Counted from the stretch's first letter, positions 1-11,950 are shown. The stretch: 64,000 nucleotides of DNA from Granulosicoccus sp963833195 (GCA_963833195.1 CAWHXF010000028.1:1116001-1180000), one strand, 5' to 3'. Numbers and translations are program-made. Notes: generated by a model from the letters alone, not told the origin.

Positions 1-208
1 AGAGCTCGTTCACGGTGCGCCCGCCGATGGACACGGTGCCGGCGTCGCAGCCCTCGAGCCCGGCGATCATGCGCAGCGTCGTCGTCTTGCCGCAGCCCGA
101 CGGGCCGAGCAGGCACAGCACCTGGCCGTCGGCGATGTCGAGATCGACGGCGTCGACGGCCGTCAGGGCGCCGTAGTGCTTGGTGGCCCCGCGCAGCTCG
201 ATGCTCAT
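1..208 (-). CDS. Sugar ABC transporter ATP-binding protein (second ATPase), runs off the left edge
   Basis: Only the first 69 residues are inside the window. They begin MSIELRGATK and carry a canonical Walker A, GPSGCGKTTT, at about residues 35-44, so this is the start of an ABC nucleotide-binding domain of the CUT1/MalK type. The ATG at 208 lies 25 nt after the stop of the upstream permease, consistent with co-transcription. It would energise the two permeases at 234-2071 from the cytoplasmic face. A separate ATPase gene lies upstream at 3830-4939, so the importer seems to use two different ATPases. Domain identity is certain; substrate is unknown. Confidence 0.9.
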   Translation of the reverse strand, partial: MSIELRGATKHYGALTAVDAVDLDIADGQVLCLLGPSGCGKTTTLRMIAGLEGCDAGTVSIGGRTVNEL

Positions 209-233
209 GCCCCGGTACTCGTGGGTGAGGGGC

Positions 234-1112
234 TCACTTCTTCACCGTCCCGAACGTGACGCCGCGCAGGAGCTGGTTCTGCAGCAGGAAGGTGACGAAG
301 AAGATCGGAATCAGGAACAGCGTGACGATGGCGGCGAGCAGCCCGTAGTCCGCCCCGACGTTGCCGCCGAGCGTGCGCGCCATGGCGACGGGCACCGTGC
401 GCGTCTCCACGCCCGTGAGCAGCAGCGCGAACAGGAACTCGTTCCACGTCAGGATCAGTCCGAACACGAACGTGGCCGCGAGCCCGGCCACGATCTGCGG
501 GATGCACACGCCGAAGAACACGCGCCAGTCGGTGGCGCCGTCCATGCGCGCCGCGTCCTCGATCTCGGGATTCAGCTCGTCGAAGAAGGACTTCACGAGC
601 CAGATCGAGAACGGGATGTTGAACGCGGTGTAGAGCAGCAGGATGCCCCAGTAGCCGCCCGCGAGCCCCGTCACGCGGAACATCAGGAAGATCGGGATGA
701 TGACGATGATCGGCGGCATCATCCGCGTGGTCAGGATGATGAAGAGATAGGTGTCGTTGCCGCGCAGGGGGTGGCGCGAGAACGCGTAGGCCGCCAGGGT
801 CCCGATGATCACGGCGAGCAGCACCGCGGTGCCCGCGATGAAGATCGAGTTGAAGAAGTACAGCGCGAAGTCGGTGGCGGCGCCCTCCCCGCCCGTGCTG
901 GACTGGCGGAAGAACACCGCGCGGAAGTTGTCGAGCGTCGGGGTGAAGAAGAGCTTCGGCGGCGTGGCGAGCGCGTCGGGCCGCGTCTTGAACGCGGTCA
1001 GGATGATCCACAGCACCGGGAAGAAGTAGACGATGCCGACCGCGAACGCGAGCGCGCTCTGGCCCCAGCCGGCCTGGCCAATGTCGTGACGGCGCGCCAT
1101 CGGGCGTTTCAT
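234..1112 (-). CDS. Carbohydrate ABC transporter permease (MalG type)
   Basis: The 292-residue inner-membrane protein has about six hydrophobic segments and the cytoplasmic EAA loop EDAARMDGATDWRVFF, the site where an ABC ATPase docks. This is the pattern of MalG/UgpE-type permeases. The ATG at 1112 overlaps the stop of the preceding permease (TGATG), so translation is probably coupled. It forms the translocation channel with the product of 1112-2071 and receives substrate from the binding protein of 2244-3719. The substrate cannot be read from the sequence; the surrounding catabolic genes suggest a sugar or polyol. Confidence 0.93.
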   Translation of the reverse strand: MKRPMARRHDIGQAGWGQSALAFAVGIVYFFPVLWIILTAFKTRPDALATPPKLFFTPTLDNFRAVFFRQSSTGGEGAATDFALYFFNSIFIAGTAVLLAVIIGTLAAYAFSRHPLRGNDTYLFIILTTRMMPPIIVIIPIFLMFRVTGLAGGYWGILLLYTAFNIPFSIWLVKSFFDELNPEIEDAARMDGATDWRVFFGVCIPQIVAGLAATFVFGLILTWNEFLFALLLTGVETRTVPVAMARTLGGNVGADYGLLAAIVTLFLIPIFFVTFLLQNQLLRGVTFGTVKK

Positions 1113-2071
1113 CAGATGGGCTCCTGCGTGCGGCGGTTGACCGAGTACAGGTACAGGTTCGTCAGCACGATCACGATGAACAGGATGATGTACCCGAGGG
1201 CGGCGGACTGGCTGGTGCGGAAGTTCTGGAAGGCGAGCCGGTACACGTTCACGGCGATCGATTCCGTGGCCGTGCCGGGGCCGCCCTCGGTGATGATGTA
1301 GATGATGTCGAAGATCTTGAACGTCTCGATGGTGCGGAACAGCACCGCCAGCAGCAGCAGGCTCTTGATGTAGGGGAACGTGATGGTGCGGAAGCGCCGC
1401 CACGTGCTGGCCCGGTCGATCTCGGCGGCCTCGTAGAGGTACTTCGGCACCGACACGAGCCCCGCCAGCACCAGCAGCATCACGAACGGCGACCACATCC
1501 AGGCGTCCGCCAGGATGATGCCCGCGAGCGCGCCCTCCGGCGTCGACAGCAGCACGAAGGGCTCGCTCGAGAAGAGGTTCACGACGTAGCTCAGCAGCCC
1601 GAACGTGGGCTCGTAGTAGAGCTTGAAGAAGACCCCGACCGAGACGAACGACAGCATCATCGGCGTCAGCACCAGCATCATCAGGATGCGGCGCAAGGGG
1701 AACTGGCGCGCGAACAGCAGCGCGAGCAGGAACCCCACCACGAGCTGCAGCAGCACCGACGAGCCGACGATGAGCGCCGTGGTCTGGAAGCGCTCCCAGA
1801 CGTCGTCGTCGGTCAGCACGCGCTCGAAGTTGCGCAGCCCCACGAAGTCCGGCTCGTTCGTGCGGTTCGCGCGGTAGTTGAAGAAGCTCAGGCCGAACGA
1901 CCAGAGCAGCGGGAAGATGTTCATCACGAACAGCACGATGATCGCCGGGGCCACGAGCAGCGGGCCGCGCCGCTCGGGCGCGCTCAGCCAGCCGAGCAGC
2001 CCACCGCCGCCGGCACGCGCGGCGGCGGGAACGTCCCGGGGCGGGTCCAGTGCGGGGGCCGCGTCGGCCAT
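1112..2071 (-). CDS. Carbohydrate ABC transporter permease (MalF type)
   Basis: The 319-residue protein starts MADAAPALDP, has a cytoplasmic N-terminus of about 40 residues, then six predicted membrane helices and the EAA loop YEAAEIDRASTWRRFR. This matches MalF/UgpA-like inner-membrane permeases of CUT1 importers. It is the first permease gene after the binding protein, 172 nt downstream of it, and its stop overlaps the start of the second permease. No long periplasmic insertion of the E. coli MalF kind is present, which is usual for this family outside enterics. Confidence 0.93.
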   Translation of the reverse strand: MADAAPALDPPRDVPAAARAGGGGLLGWLSAPERRGPLLVAPAIIVLFVMNIFPLLWSFGLSFFNYRANRTNEPDFVGLRNFERVLTDDDVWERFQTTALIVGSSVLLQLVVGFLLALLFARQFPLRRILMMLVLTPMMLSFVSVGVFFKLYYEPTFGLLSYVVNLFSSEPFVLLSTPEGALAGIILADAWMWSPFVMLLVLAGLVSVPKYLYEAAEIDRASTWRRFRTITFPYIKSLLLLAVLFRTIETFKIFDIIYIITEGGPGTATESIAVNVYRLAFQNFRTSQSAALGYIILFIVIVLTNLYLYSVNRRTQEPI

Positions 2072-2243
2072 TCGTGCGTGTCCTCGGCAAAGACGGGGGG
2101 CGGACGCGAACGCGTCCGGGCGGGCGGCCCGCGAAGCCTCGTCCTCGTCGAGGCCTCGCGGCGCGCGCCGTGCTGAACGATCGGTGGGGCGCTCGATCCG
2201 GTCGGTCAGGCGCCCGGGCGGCCCGGGCGAATCGAGTCGGCCG

Positions 2244-3719
2244 TCACTCGATGAGACCTTCGTCCTCGAGCAGCTCCTGCTGGAACTCGGCGACCTCGTT
2301 CAAGGCCTCCTCGGCCGAGATCTGACCGGTGATGGCCTTGTCGAATTCCTCCTGCTGCTGGGTCAGCATCTCGAAGAACACCGGCACGTGCCAGACGTCC
2401 TTCTGCCAGTCGATCATCTCGACGTGCGCGCGATTCCACGGACGCAGGTCGTTGTAGGTCGGATCCTCCATGACGCTCTTCAGGCCCGACTGACCGCCGT
2501 TCTTCGCGAACTCGATCTGCGTGTCGCGGTCCAGCCACCACTTGACGACGTTCAGCGCCTCGGCCACCACCTCGTCGGAGTTCCACGTCGTGATCACGAA
2601 CGGCTGGCCGCCGATGTTGCCCGTGCGATCGATGCTGCCGTCGTCCTTGCGCAGGCCCGGCGCGACGCCGAACGCGGACTTGTCGTGCACGACCGACGTC
2701 TTGGGATCGAGCACCGGTTCGCCGAGACCCACCCAGTCGACGATCGCCCCGACCTTCCCCTGCATGTAGAGATCCTGAATGACGAAGATGTCCATCTGCC
2801 CGGTCGTCGCGACGGGCGGCATGTGCGGCAGCATGGACAGGTAGTGCTCGAACGCCTGCACGGCGACGTCGGAGTTGACGACTCCTTCGGCCTGCGCCTC
2901 GGGCGCCCGCGTCTCGTCCCAGATGTCGCCGCCGTGCTGCCAGATGAACGCGTTGACCTGCATGGTCGAGAAGTCGTAGCCCTTGCCCGCCTGGTAGGCG
3001 ATGCCGTAGAACGGCTCGGTGAGGGTCTCGCCGGCGAGTGTCTCGCCCGCGTCGCGGCGCAGGAATTCGCCGATCTGGTCGAAGCGCTCCCAGTCGACGT
3101 CCTGCCAGTCCTCGTAGCTGCAGGGCAGCTTTGCGTCGTAGCGCTCCTGGAACGCCGCTCCCTCCTCCTCGTTGCAGAAGATGTCCTCGCGGTAGAAGGT
3201 CACGTAGGTGTCCGGGAACTGCGGGAAGCCGTAGTAGCTCGTGTCGGGCGCCAGCGGCTCGCCGGCCTCCTCGAGGAACTCGACGGACTTGGTCGGATAC
3301 GTGGAGTACGCCGAGACCAGCGCCGGGTGCAGGTCCCCCATGATCTCGACGAGCTCGGGGTCGGCCTTGATGAGATCGGTCAGGTCCATGTAGTAGCCGC
3401 CCTCGACGAACGAGCCCAGCCACTGGCTGTCGGTCACGATCATCTGGTACTTCTCTTCGCCCGAGGTGAGCGAGGCGGCCACGCGCTCGTAGAAGCTCGG
3501 CCACGGAATGAAGTCCATGTCCAGGGTCACGTTGTGCCCGTCCGGGGACTCGTAGGTCTTGTCGAAGTGCTCCTTCATGAAGCGCGTGGGCGGCCAGTCG
3601 GGGCCCGCCATCGTGATCGTGATGTCGGCGCCGCTCGCGGCGCTCGCACCGGCGGCGAGTCCCGCGGCGACGGCCGTCGCGACGAAGGCGCGGGGCGCCC
3701 GGAAATGGTGTCTGTGCAT
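2244..3719 (-). CDS. ABC transporter extracellular sugar-binding protein
   Basis: The 491-residue protein has an export signal: MHRHHFRAPR followed by an alanine-rich hydrophobic stretch and a likely cleavage after residues about 28-31. The mature part begins ITITMAGPDW and has the spacing and Trp/Asp/Tyr-rich surface of large SBP family 1/8 proteins that bind sugars in the periplasm. I chose ATG 3719 because a signal peptide begins there and an AGAGAGGGAC-like ribosome site precedes it; upstream in-frame codons encode a low-complexity shadow. It lies between the first ATPase gene and the two permeases, the usual importer order. Family is confident, ligand unknown. Confidence 0.92.
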   Translation of the reverse strand: MHRHHFRAPRAFVATAVAAGLAAGASAASGADITITMAGPDWPPTRFMKEHFDKTYESPDGHNVTLDMDFIPWPSFYERVAASLTSGEEKYQMIVTDSQWLGSFVEGGYYMDLTDLIKADPELVEIMGDLHPALVSAYSTYPTKSVEFLEEAGEPLAPDTSYYGFPQFPDTYVTFYREDIFCNEEEGAAFQERYDAKLPCSYEDWQDVDWERFDQIGEFLRRDAGETLAGETLTEPFYGIAYQAGKGYDFSTMQVNAFIWQHGGDIWDETRAPEAQAEGVVNSDVAVQAFEHYLSMLPHMPPVATTGQMDIFVIQDLYMQGKVGAIVDWVGLGEPVLDPKTSVVHDKSAFGVAPGLRKDDGSIDRTGNIGGQPFVITTWNSDEVVAEALNVVKWWLDRDTQIEFAKNGGQSGLKSVMEDPTYNDLRPWNRAHVEMIDWQKDVWHVPVFFEMLTQQQEEFDKAITGQISAEEALNEVAEFQQELLEDEGLIE

Positions 3720-3829
3720 GCTCGTTGTCCCTCTCTCGGTGTGGTCCTGCTCGTCGTGGTCGTGCTCGACGGCCGCGCGGGCGGTCGTCGTCGGGCCGGG
3801 CCTTTCGGTGCTCGAACCCGGACGGGCGC

Positions 3830-4939
<1,110 letters not shown>

Positions 4940-4946
4940 GCGCGGC

Positions 4947-6109
<1,163 letters not shown>

Positions 6110-6113
<4 letters not shown>

Positions 6114-7163
6114 GAAGCGTCCTCCGTCCACCCGTGCGCGTCGCGCACCACCACCATCGCCGCCAGCACCGCGTCCCACGTGGACGGGTCCTCGAGGGTG
6201 GCGTTCGGGAACATGCAGCCGTCCCAGCACACGTGGCGCGTCCGGCGCGGCGCTGCCCTCCGCGTCGCGCAACCAGAAGCCCGCGTGGCGCGGGATGTCC
6301 AGCTTGCCCTGAGGGTCGTCCGGCGGACGGTGCTTGCCGGTCTTGTCGTGCGAGCCGGAGCCGCGGATGGTCGCGTCGTTCTGCGCGACGTGGAAGTCGA
6401 TGGTCCACGGCCGCAGCGCGTCCGCGACCTTCCAGGCCTCGTCGAGGCGCGCCGCGTCGTCGAGGGCCTGCGCACCGTCGACGAGCGCGTGCTCCGGCGC
6501 GTTCGGGCTGGTGGTGTAGAGCAGCACGTGCGCCATGTCGGCCTGGAAGCCGACGGTGTCGGGGCGGTCCGTCGCCTCCAGCAGGTCCAGCATGTCGCGC
6601 CACGAGTGCATGCCGCCCCAGCAGATCTCGCCCTCGGCGGCCAGCCGCTGGCCGTGCGCCTCGGCAATGTCGGCCGCCTCGCGGAACGTCTCGGCGATGC
6701 GCCGGGTATTGGCGGCCGGATCCTTCGCCCAGTCGGCCGGACTCGCCGCCGAGTCGATGCGCACGACGCCGTAGGGGCGCACGCCCAGCGCCGTCAGCGT
6801 CGCGGCGGCGGAGCACGCTTCGCGCACGCGGTCGAGGAAGGCGCGCCGCTCGTCGGCCGAGCCCATGGCCGAGCCGCCGCCCACGGGCTCCCACACCGGT
6901 GCGACGCAGGAGCCGACGACGAGACCGCGTTCGCCGACCACGTCGGCCAGACGCTTCAGCTCGTCGTCCGAGGCGCCGGACGGCGTGTGCGGATCGGCCA
7001 GGAAGAGATCCACCCCGTCGAAGCGCGCGTCGCCGGCGCGTGCGCCGGCGGTCAGGTCCAGCATGGCGTCCAGGGCGATCGGGGGTTCGCTGCCCGGACC
7101 CTTGCCGACGAGGCCGGGCCACATCGCGTTGTGAAGCTTCGGATAGCGCCCGTCGTCGTTCAT
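6110..7163 (-). pseudogene. TIM-barrel sugar phosphate isomerase/epimerase, one frameshift near the C-terminus
   Basis: Reading from ATG 7163 (MNDDGRYPKL) gives about 305 residues of an AP-endonuclease-2/xylose-isomerase-like barrel. Likely metal ligands lie in AAEGEICWGG, FQADMAHVLL and DFHVAQND. Around 6236-6245 the frame is lost; the expected C-terminus HVCWDGCMFPN...AHGWTEDAS continues in the next frame to the stop at 6110. The interval is 1,054 nt, one more than a multiple of three, so one extra base explains it. Either the enzyme has lost its C-terminal strand-helix or the base is a consensus error. It is the first gene of the leftward catabolic operon, divergent from gntR. GTG 7172 is an alternative start. 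Confidence 0.8.
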
Positions 7164-7179
7164 CGTCAGCACGCCTGAA

Positions 7180-7191
7180 CTGGTATAACAG
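7180..7191. promoter_or_regulatory. Candidate GntR operator in the 30-bp divergent gap
   Basis: The 12 bp CTGGTATAACAG is a near-perfect inverted repeat (10 of 12 positions symmetric) and resembles the TGGT-N-ACCA half-sites bound by FadR/FCD-type GntR regulators. It sits between the leftward isomerase start (7163) and the rightward gntR start (7194), so occupancy would block both genes. This is an AT-rich patch in very GC-rich surroundings. Assignment rests on symmetry and position only. Confidence 0.45.
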
Positions 7192-7193
7192 TC

Positions 7194-8071
7194 ATGAAAG
7201 CAGAGAACAGGTGGAGCTGTAAAGGGGTCCGTGCACGGAACGGTGCGACCCGCCCCGACGAACCCGGCCGAGGACTGCAGCGCATGGCGCGTCGCGCCGC
7301 GAACACCGGCACGACAGACGAGGCGCAGGCCGATGCACCGGCCGATGCGCCGGCGGATAGGCCGGTCGCTGCGCCGGCCGACCCGCCTCTGGGCGGCTCT
7401 CCACCGGAGCGGAGCCGACCCCTCGGGCCGCAGATCTACGCGTTGCTGCGACGCGCGATCGTGCGCGGCGAGCTCGCGCCCGACGAACCGATCGACGAGC
7501 GCCGCGTCGCGGCCCGGCTCGGCGTATCGAGAACGCCCGTGCGCGACGCGGTACGGCGCCCTCGTCGACGAGCGCCTCGTCGTGGTCGTCGCCCGAGTCC
7601 TCGACGCGCGCGGCCCCCCTGGACCGCGCGCTCATCGAGGAAAGCCGGCTGATTCGCCGGGCACTCGGGATCGAGAGCGCGGCCGAGGCCGCCCCGCGCA
7701 TGGACGCCGGGCACGCCGCGCGGCTGCGCCGCTGCCTCGTCGAGCAGTCGAGCTGCATCCGCGACGGTCGCTACGGCGACGCGATCGACGCCGACGACCG
7801 CTTCCACCACGCGATCGCGAGCGTCAGCGGGCTGGAGCGCCTGTGGCGCACCATCGAGATCGAGAAGGCGCACCTGGACCGCTGCCGCCACCGCATGCTG
7901 CCGCTCCCGGGCGAGGCCGAGGCGACACTCGAGCAGCACGCCCTTATCATCGATGCGCTGCTCGGCCGCGACCCGGACGCCGCGCGCGAGGCGATGCGCG
8001 CGCACCTCGACACCGCCTGGCGCAGCGCCCGCCGCATGCTGGAGCTCGAATGCCCACCAAGAAGCTGCTGA
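7194..8071 (+). pseudogene. GntR-family (FadR/FCD) transcriptional regulator, two frameshifts
   Basis: The N-terminal part has a low-complexity Ala/Asp/Pro run and then a GntR winged helix (LGPQIYALLRRAIVRGEL...RLGVSRTPVRDAV). One extra base in the CCC run at 7559-7561 and another near 7591 shift the frame twice. With both removed the chain reads on as LVDERLVVVV, PESSTRAAPL and then an FCD ligand-binding domain (DDRFHHAIASV... ending at 8071) with the His/Asp residues that usually bind metal. The 878-nt length is two more than a multiple of three, as expected. It probably controls both the leftward uptake operon and the rightward dhaK-tpi-dhaL genes. ATG 7194 lies directly beside the putative operator. 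Confidence 0.78.
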
Positions 8072-9064
8072 ACGATCCGGACGACGTCATCGAGCAGATG
8101 CTCGACGGCGTGCTGGCCGCCCACCCGCACCACCTCGTGCGCGCGAGCCACCCCGCGGGCGCTCGGTGCACCGCGCGGCGAGCGCGGCCCGCGCGAGGGC
8201 AAGGTCGGGCTCGTGATCGGCGGCGGCTCCGGTCACGAGCCGAGTTTCCTCGGGTTCGTGGGCAAGGGCCTGGCCGATGCCGTCGCGGTCGGCAACGTGT
8301 TCGCCTCGCCGCCCCCGGATCCGATCGTCGCGTGCGCGAAGCACGCGAGCGGCGGGGCCGGCGTGCTGTTCATGTACGGCAACTACGCCGGCGACGTCAT
8401 GAACTTCGACATGGCCGCCGAGATGGTCGCGATGGACGACGTCGAGGTGCGCACCGTCGTCACGACCGACGACGTCGCGTCCGCGCCGCCAGAGCGCCGC
8501 GCCGAGCGCCGCGGCGTCGCGGGCAACTTCTTCTCGTTCAAGGCGGCCGGTGCCGCCTGCGACCGCGGACTCGACCTCGATGGCTGCGAGCGCGCGGCGA
8601 GGAAGGCGAACGCCGCTACGTTCACGATGGGCGTCGGCCTCTCGCCGTGCTCGCTGCCGCAGACGCGCAGGCCGAACTTCGAGCTCGGCGACGACGAGAT
8701 GGAGATCGGGCTCGGCATTCACGGCGAGCCGGGCGTGCGGCGCGGGCCGCTCGAGTCGGCCGATGCCGTCACCGATGCGCTCATCGACGCGATTCTCGCC
8801 GACATGGACCCCGTGCGCGGCGAGCGCGTCGCGGTGCTCGTCAACTCGCTCGGCTCGACGCCGCCGATGGAGCTCTACATCGTGAACCGGCGCGTGCACG
8901 CGCGGCTCGCGGACGCGGGGCTCGACGTGCACGCGACCTGGGTGGGCGGCTACTGCACCTCGCTCGAGATGGCCGGCGTATCCGTCACGCTGCACCGGCT
9001 CGACGACGAGCTCGCGGCGCTGCTCGATCATCCGGCGGACTGCGCCATGTTCCGCGCCGGCTGA
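8050..9064 (+). pseudogene. dhaK: Dihydroxyacetone-kinase-type DhaK subunit, one frameshift
   Basis: The start ATG 8050 overlaps the end of gntR and reads MPTKKLLNDPDDVIEQMLDG, a typical DhaK N-terminus. Near 8155-8162 one extra base breaks the frame; after it the protein resumes as GKVGLVIGGGSGHEPSFLGF and runs to 9064. Conserved features are the GGGSGHEP segment and GLGIHGEPG, whose His forms the covalent hemiaminal with the ketone substrate in characterised DhaK proteins. The interval is 1,015 nt (one extra). DhaK binds the ketose and the separate DhaL (9909-10583) carries the nucleotide. Substrate could be dihydroxyacetone, erythrulose or another short ketose. Confidence 0.8.
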
Positions 9065-9074
9065 GCGGCTCGGC

Positions 9075-9872
9075 GTGTTCCTGCTCGGCACCTCGTGGAA
9101 GATGCACAAGACCCGCGTCGAGGCGCGGGCGTGGATCGAGGGCGTGCGCGCCGGCGGCCTCGCCGGCACGTCCGAAGCGTCGTCGACGCGTGCGCGCCCG
9201 GCCCTGTTCGTGGTGCCCCCGTTCACGGCGATCGAGGCGACGCTCGGTGCGGTGCGCGATGCCGGCCTGTCGATCGACGTCGGCGCGCAGAGCGTGCACG
9301 AGGCGCCGCACGGCGCGTTCACGGGCGAGGTGTCCGCGCCCATGCTCGTCGAGCTCGGCTGCGGTTTCGTCGAGCTCGGGCACTCGGAGCGGCGCCGGCT
9401 GTGCGGCGAGACCGACGCCCGCGTGGCCGCGAAGGTGCGCACGGCGCTCGATCACGGGCTGCGCCCGCTCGTCTGCGTGGGGGACTCGCACGAGGAGCGC
9501 GACGCGGGCGCCGATGTCGACGCCGTGCTGCGCCAGGCGAGTCTCGCGCTCGCGGGATGCACCGACGACGAGCGCGCGCGCTGCCGGCTCGCCTGGGAGC
9601 CGGTCTGGGCGATCGGCACCGGTGCGAAGCCCGCTTCCCCGGCGGACGCGGAGCGCGTGCACGGCGCGCTGCGCGAGCGCTTTCCGCGCACGCCGCTGCT
9701 CTACGGCGGCAGCGTGGACGCGGACAACGCGGCCGCCCTCGCGCACGTCCACGGCGTGGACGGGCTCTTCGTCGGTCGTGCGGCACTCGACCCCGCCGGC
9801 TTCGTCGCGATAGCGCGCGCGGTCGCGGACGCCGTCCGCGACGCGCCACCGGAGCGATCGACCCGGGCATGA
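9075..9872 (+). CDS. Triosephosphate-isomerase-like protein (TpiA2-type sugar phosphate isomerase)
   Basis: The 265-residue TIM barrel starts at GTG 9075, 10 nt after the dhaK stop, and reads MFLLGTSWKMHKT. The catalytic lysine is in SWK, where ordinary triosephosphate isomerases have NWK; the catalytic His is in GHSERRRLCGET, the catalytic Glu in AWEPVWAIGTG, and the phosphate loop is YGGSVDADN. Divergent TpiA copies next to DhaK-type kinases act on tetrulose phosphates in erythritol/threitol pathways (EryH in Brucella). The location between dhaK and dhaL makes such a role, or interconversion of dihydroxyacetone phosphate and glyceraldehyde 3-phosphate, likely. Exact substrate is not decided. 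Confidence 0.9.
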   Translation: MFLLGTSWKMHKTRVEARAWIEGVRAGGLAGTSEASSTRARPALFVVPPFTAIEATLGAVRDAGLSIDVGAQSVHEAPHGAFTGEVSAPMLVELGCGFVELGHSERRRLCGETDARVAAKVRTALDHGLRPLVCVGDSHEERDAGADVDAVLRQASLALAGCTDDERARCRLAWEPVWAIGTGAKPASPADAERVHGALRERFPRTPLLYGGSVDADNAAALAHVHGVDGLFVGRAALDPAGFVAIARAVADAVRDAPPERSTRA

Positions 9873-9908
9873 ACGCCGCTTCCCGCAGTGACTCAGGAGC
9901 ATGACGAC

Positions 9909-10583
9909 ATGATCGACTCCGATACCGCGCTGGACGGTGCGGCGCTCGTTGCCGCCTTCGCCCGCATCGACGACGCGATGGCCGCGTACCGCGACCGGTT
10001 GTGCGAGCTCGACGGCCTCATCGGCGACGCGGACCACGGCGTCACGATGGTCACGGGCTTTCGTGCGGTGCGCGCAGCCGTCGAGGGAGTGGACCCCGCG
10101 GCATCGCTCACCGAGATCATGAACGCGGCGGCGAAGGCGTTCCTGAACGGGGTGGGCGCCTCGGCGGGACCGCTGTACGCCACCGCCTTCATGCGCGGCG
10201 CCGCGAGCGCGAAGGGCATGTCGGCACTCGACGCGCGGGGCGCCGCCGAGCTGGTGAACGCGATGGCCGAAGGTATCGCCGCGCGGGGCAAGGCCGAGCC
10301 GGGCGACAAGACGATGTACGACGCGTGGCTGCCGGCGGCACGAGCGGCCACGAGCGCGGTCGCTGCGGACGGCGCGGACGTGGCGAGCGTGCTGGGCGCG
10401 GCCGCGCGCGCCGCGGACGCCGGCGCGCGCGAGACGATCGCGCTGCAGGCGAGAAAGGGGCGCTCGGCACGGCTCGGCGAGCGCTCGGTCGGGCACATGG
10501 ACGCGGGCGCGGCCTCCACGTCGCTGCTGCTGCACGCGCTCGCCGGGCTCGACGCGGCGGGGAGCGCCGCGGCCGGAGGATAG
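9909..10583 (+). CDS. dhaL: Dihydroxyacetone-kinase-type DhaL nucleotide-binding subunit
   Basis: The 224-residue all-helical protein has GDADHG at about residues 38-43, whose Asp residues bind the two Mg ions at the nucleotide site, and NGVGASAGPLY, the lid and phosphate-binding turn. This is the DhaL fold. I chose ATG 9909 because AGGAG lies 9 nt upstream; GTG 9888 is in frame but has no site. It is the last gene of the rightward unit and would phosphorylate the ketose held by DhaK, either with ATP or with DhaM. No dhaM (PTS) gene is present here, favouring an ATP-dependent kinase. Confidence 0.9.
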   Translation: MIDSDTALDGAALVAAFARIDDAMAAYRDRLCELDGLIGDADHGVTMVTGFRAVRAAVEGVDPAASLTEIMNAAAKAFLNGVGASAGPLYATAFMRGAASAKGMSALDARGAAELVNAMAEGIAARGKAEPGDKTMYDAWLPAARAATSAVAADGADVASVLGAAARAADAGARETIALQARKGRSARLGERSVGHMDAGAASTSLLLHALAGLDAAGSAAAGG

Positions 10584-10792
10584 GACCACCTACGTCGTGG
10601 CGCCCGGCTCGCCCGCCAGCCACGCCACGAGCGCCCACGCGAGCTCGGACGCCGCGTGGCTCGGCGAGCGCGAGGGCGTCGGTGACCGGATCTGGCTCCG
10701 CCGAGGCGGGCCCGAACGGAGCGTCGAAGATAAGGCCGTGCGAGCGTCCATCTCGGGCAGGAGACGCGCGGTCGACCCGGCGCCTCGTCCCG

Positions 10793-11950
10793 TCATGCCT
10801 CGAGCGAGATCCAGCCGCCGTCGGCGCGCGAGGAGCGCACCACCGCGCCGATGAACTCCACTCCCGCGAGCCCGTCGGCCGCGTTCGGCACGAGCCCCGC
10901 CTCGGCGCCCCGACCCTCGCGTCGCGCGACGATGGCGTCGGCCACCTCGGTGTAGAGATTCGCGAAGCCCTCCAGATAGCCTTCCGGATGGCCGCCCGGA
11001 ATGCGCGAGACCGCGTTGGCCGCCTCGTTCGCACCGGCGCCCGCGCGCGTGAGCAGGCGCGTCGGCTCGCCCAGCGGGGTGAACCACAGCCGGTTCGGCT
11101 CCTCCTGCGCCCATTCGAGCCCGCCGCGACTGCCGTACACGCGCAGCCGCAACGCGTTCTCGTTGCCCGGCGCCACCTGGCTGCACCACAGCATGCCCTT
11201 GGCGCCGCCCGCGTAGCGCAGCAGCACGTGGCAGTTGTCGTCGAGCGCGCGGCCTTCGACGAAGCTGTCGATGTCGGCCAGCAGCGACGTGCAGGTGAGT
11301 CCGGTCACGAAGCCCGCGAGGTTGAACGCGTGCGTGCCGATGTCCCCGACCGAGCCGCCGGCGCCGGACTGCGCGGGATCGCTGCGCCAGGCGGCCTGCT
11401 TCTGTCCGGTGTCCTCGAGCTTCTCGGCCAGCCAGTCCTGCGCGTACTCGACCTGCACCGTGCGCACTTGCCCCAGCTCGCCGGCAGCGACCATGGCGCG
11501 GGCTTGGCGCACCATCGGGTAGCCGGTGTAGTTGTGCGTGAGGAAGAACAGGGCACCGGAGTCGTCGGCGAGGCGCTTCAGCGCGCGCGCGTCGTCGAGG
11601 CTCGAGGTCATCGGCTTGTCGCAGATCACGTGGATGCCGCGCTCGAGGAAGGCCTTCGCCGCCGGGTAGTGCAGGTGGTTCGGCGTCACCACGCTCACCG
11701 CCTCGATGCCGTCGTCGCGCGCGGCCTCGGCGTCCGCCATCGCCTCGAAGCCGTCGTACGCGCGCTCGTCGGCGACGCCCAGTTCCCGCGCCGAAGCGCG
11801 TGCGCGTTCCGATTCCGACGAGAAAGCGCCGGCGACCAGCTCGTAGCGATCGTCGATGCGCGAAGCGATGCGGTGCACGCCGCCGATGAAGGCGCCCTGC
11901 CCGCCACCGACCATGCCGAGGCGAATCCGCGCGGGCTTCGCGGCGCTCAC
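10793..11950 (-). CDS. Gfo/Idh/MocA-family oxidoreductase (second copy)
   Basis: The 385-residue protein has the Rossmann motif GMVGGGQGAFIGG near the N-terminus and CDKPMTSS as the catalytic-lysine motif. It differs clearly from the copy at 4947-6113 (GQGAFIG insertion, different C-terminus), so it is a separate subfamily member. GTG 11950 overlaps the TGA of the isomerase gene by 4 nt (GTGA), the same arrangement as in the first oxidoreductase/isomerase pair. It is probably a cytoplasmic sugar or inositol dehydrogenase working with the neighbouring isomerase. Confidence 0.92.
   Translation of the reverse strand: MSAAKPARIRLGMVGGGQGAFIGGVHRIASRIDDRYELVAGAFSSESERARASARELGVADERAYDGFEAMADAEAARDDGIEAVSVVTPNHLHYPAAKAFLERGIHVICDKPMTSSLDDARALKRLADDSGALFFLTHNYTGYPMVRQARAMVAAGELGQVRTVQVEYAQDWLAEKLEDTGQKQAAWRSDPAQSGAGGSVGDIGTHAFNLAGFVTGLTCTSLLADIDSFVEGRALDDNCHVLLRYAGGAKGMLWCSQVAPGNENALRLRVYGSRGGLEWAQEEPNRLWFTPLGEPTRLLTRAGAGANEAANAVSRIPGGHPEGYLEGFANLYTEVADAIVARREGRGAEAGLVPNAADGLAGVEFIGAVVRSSRADGGWISLEA

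Noticed and set aside
234..2090. A single 618-codon frame across both permease genes
   Set aside because: The upstream half is arginine-rich shadow of the 1112-2071 permease; the real genes are two and overlap as TGATG.
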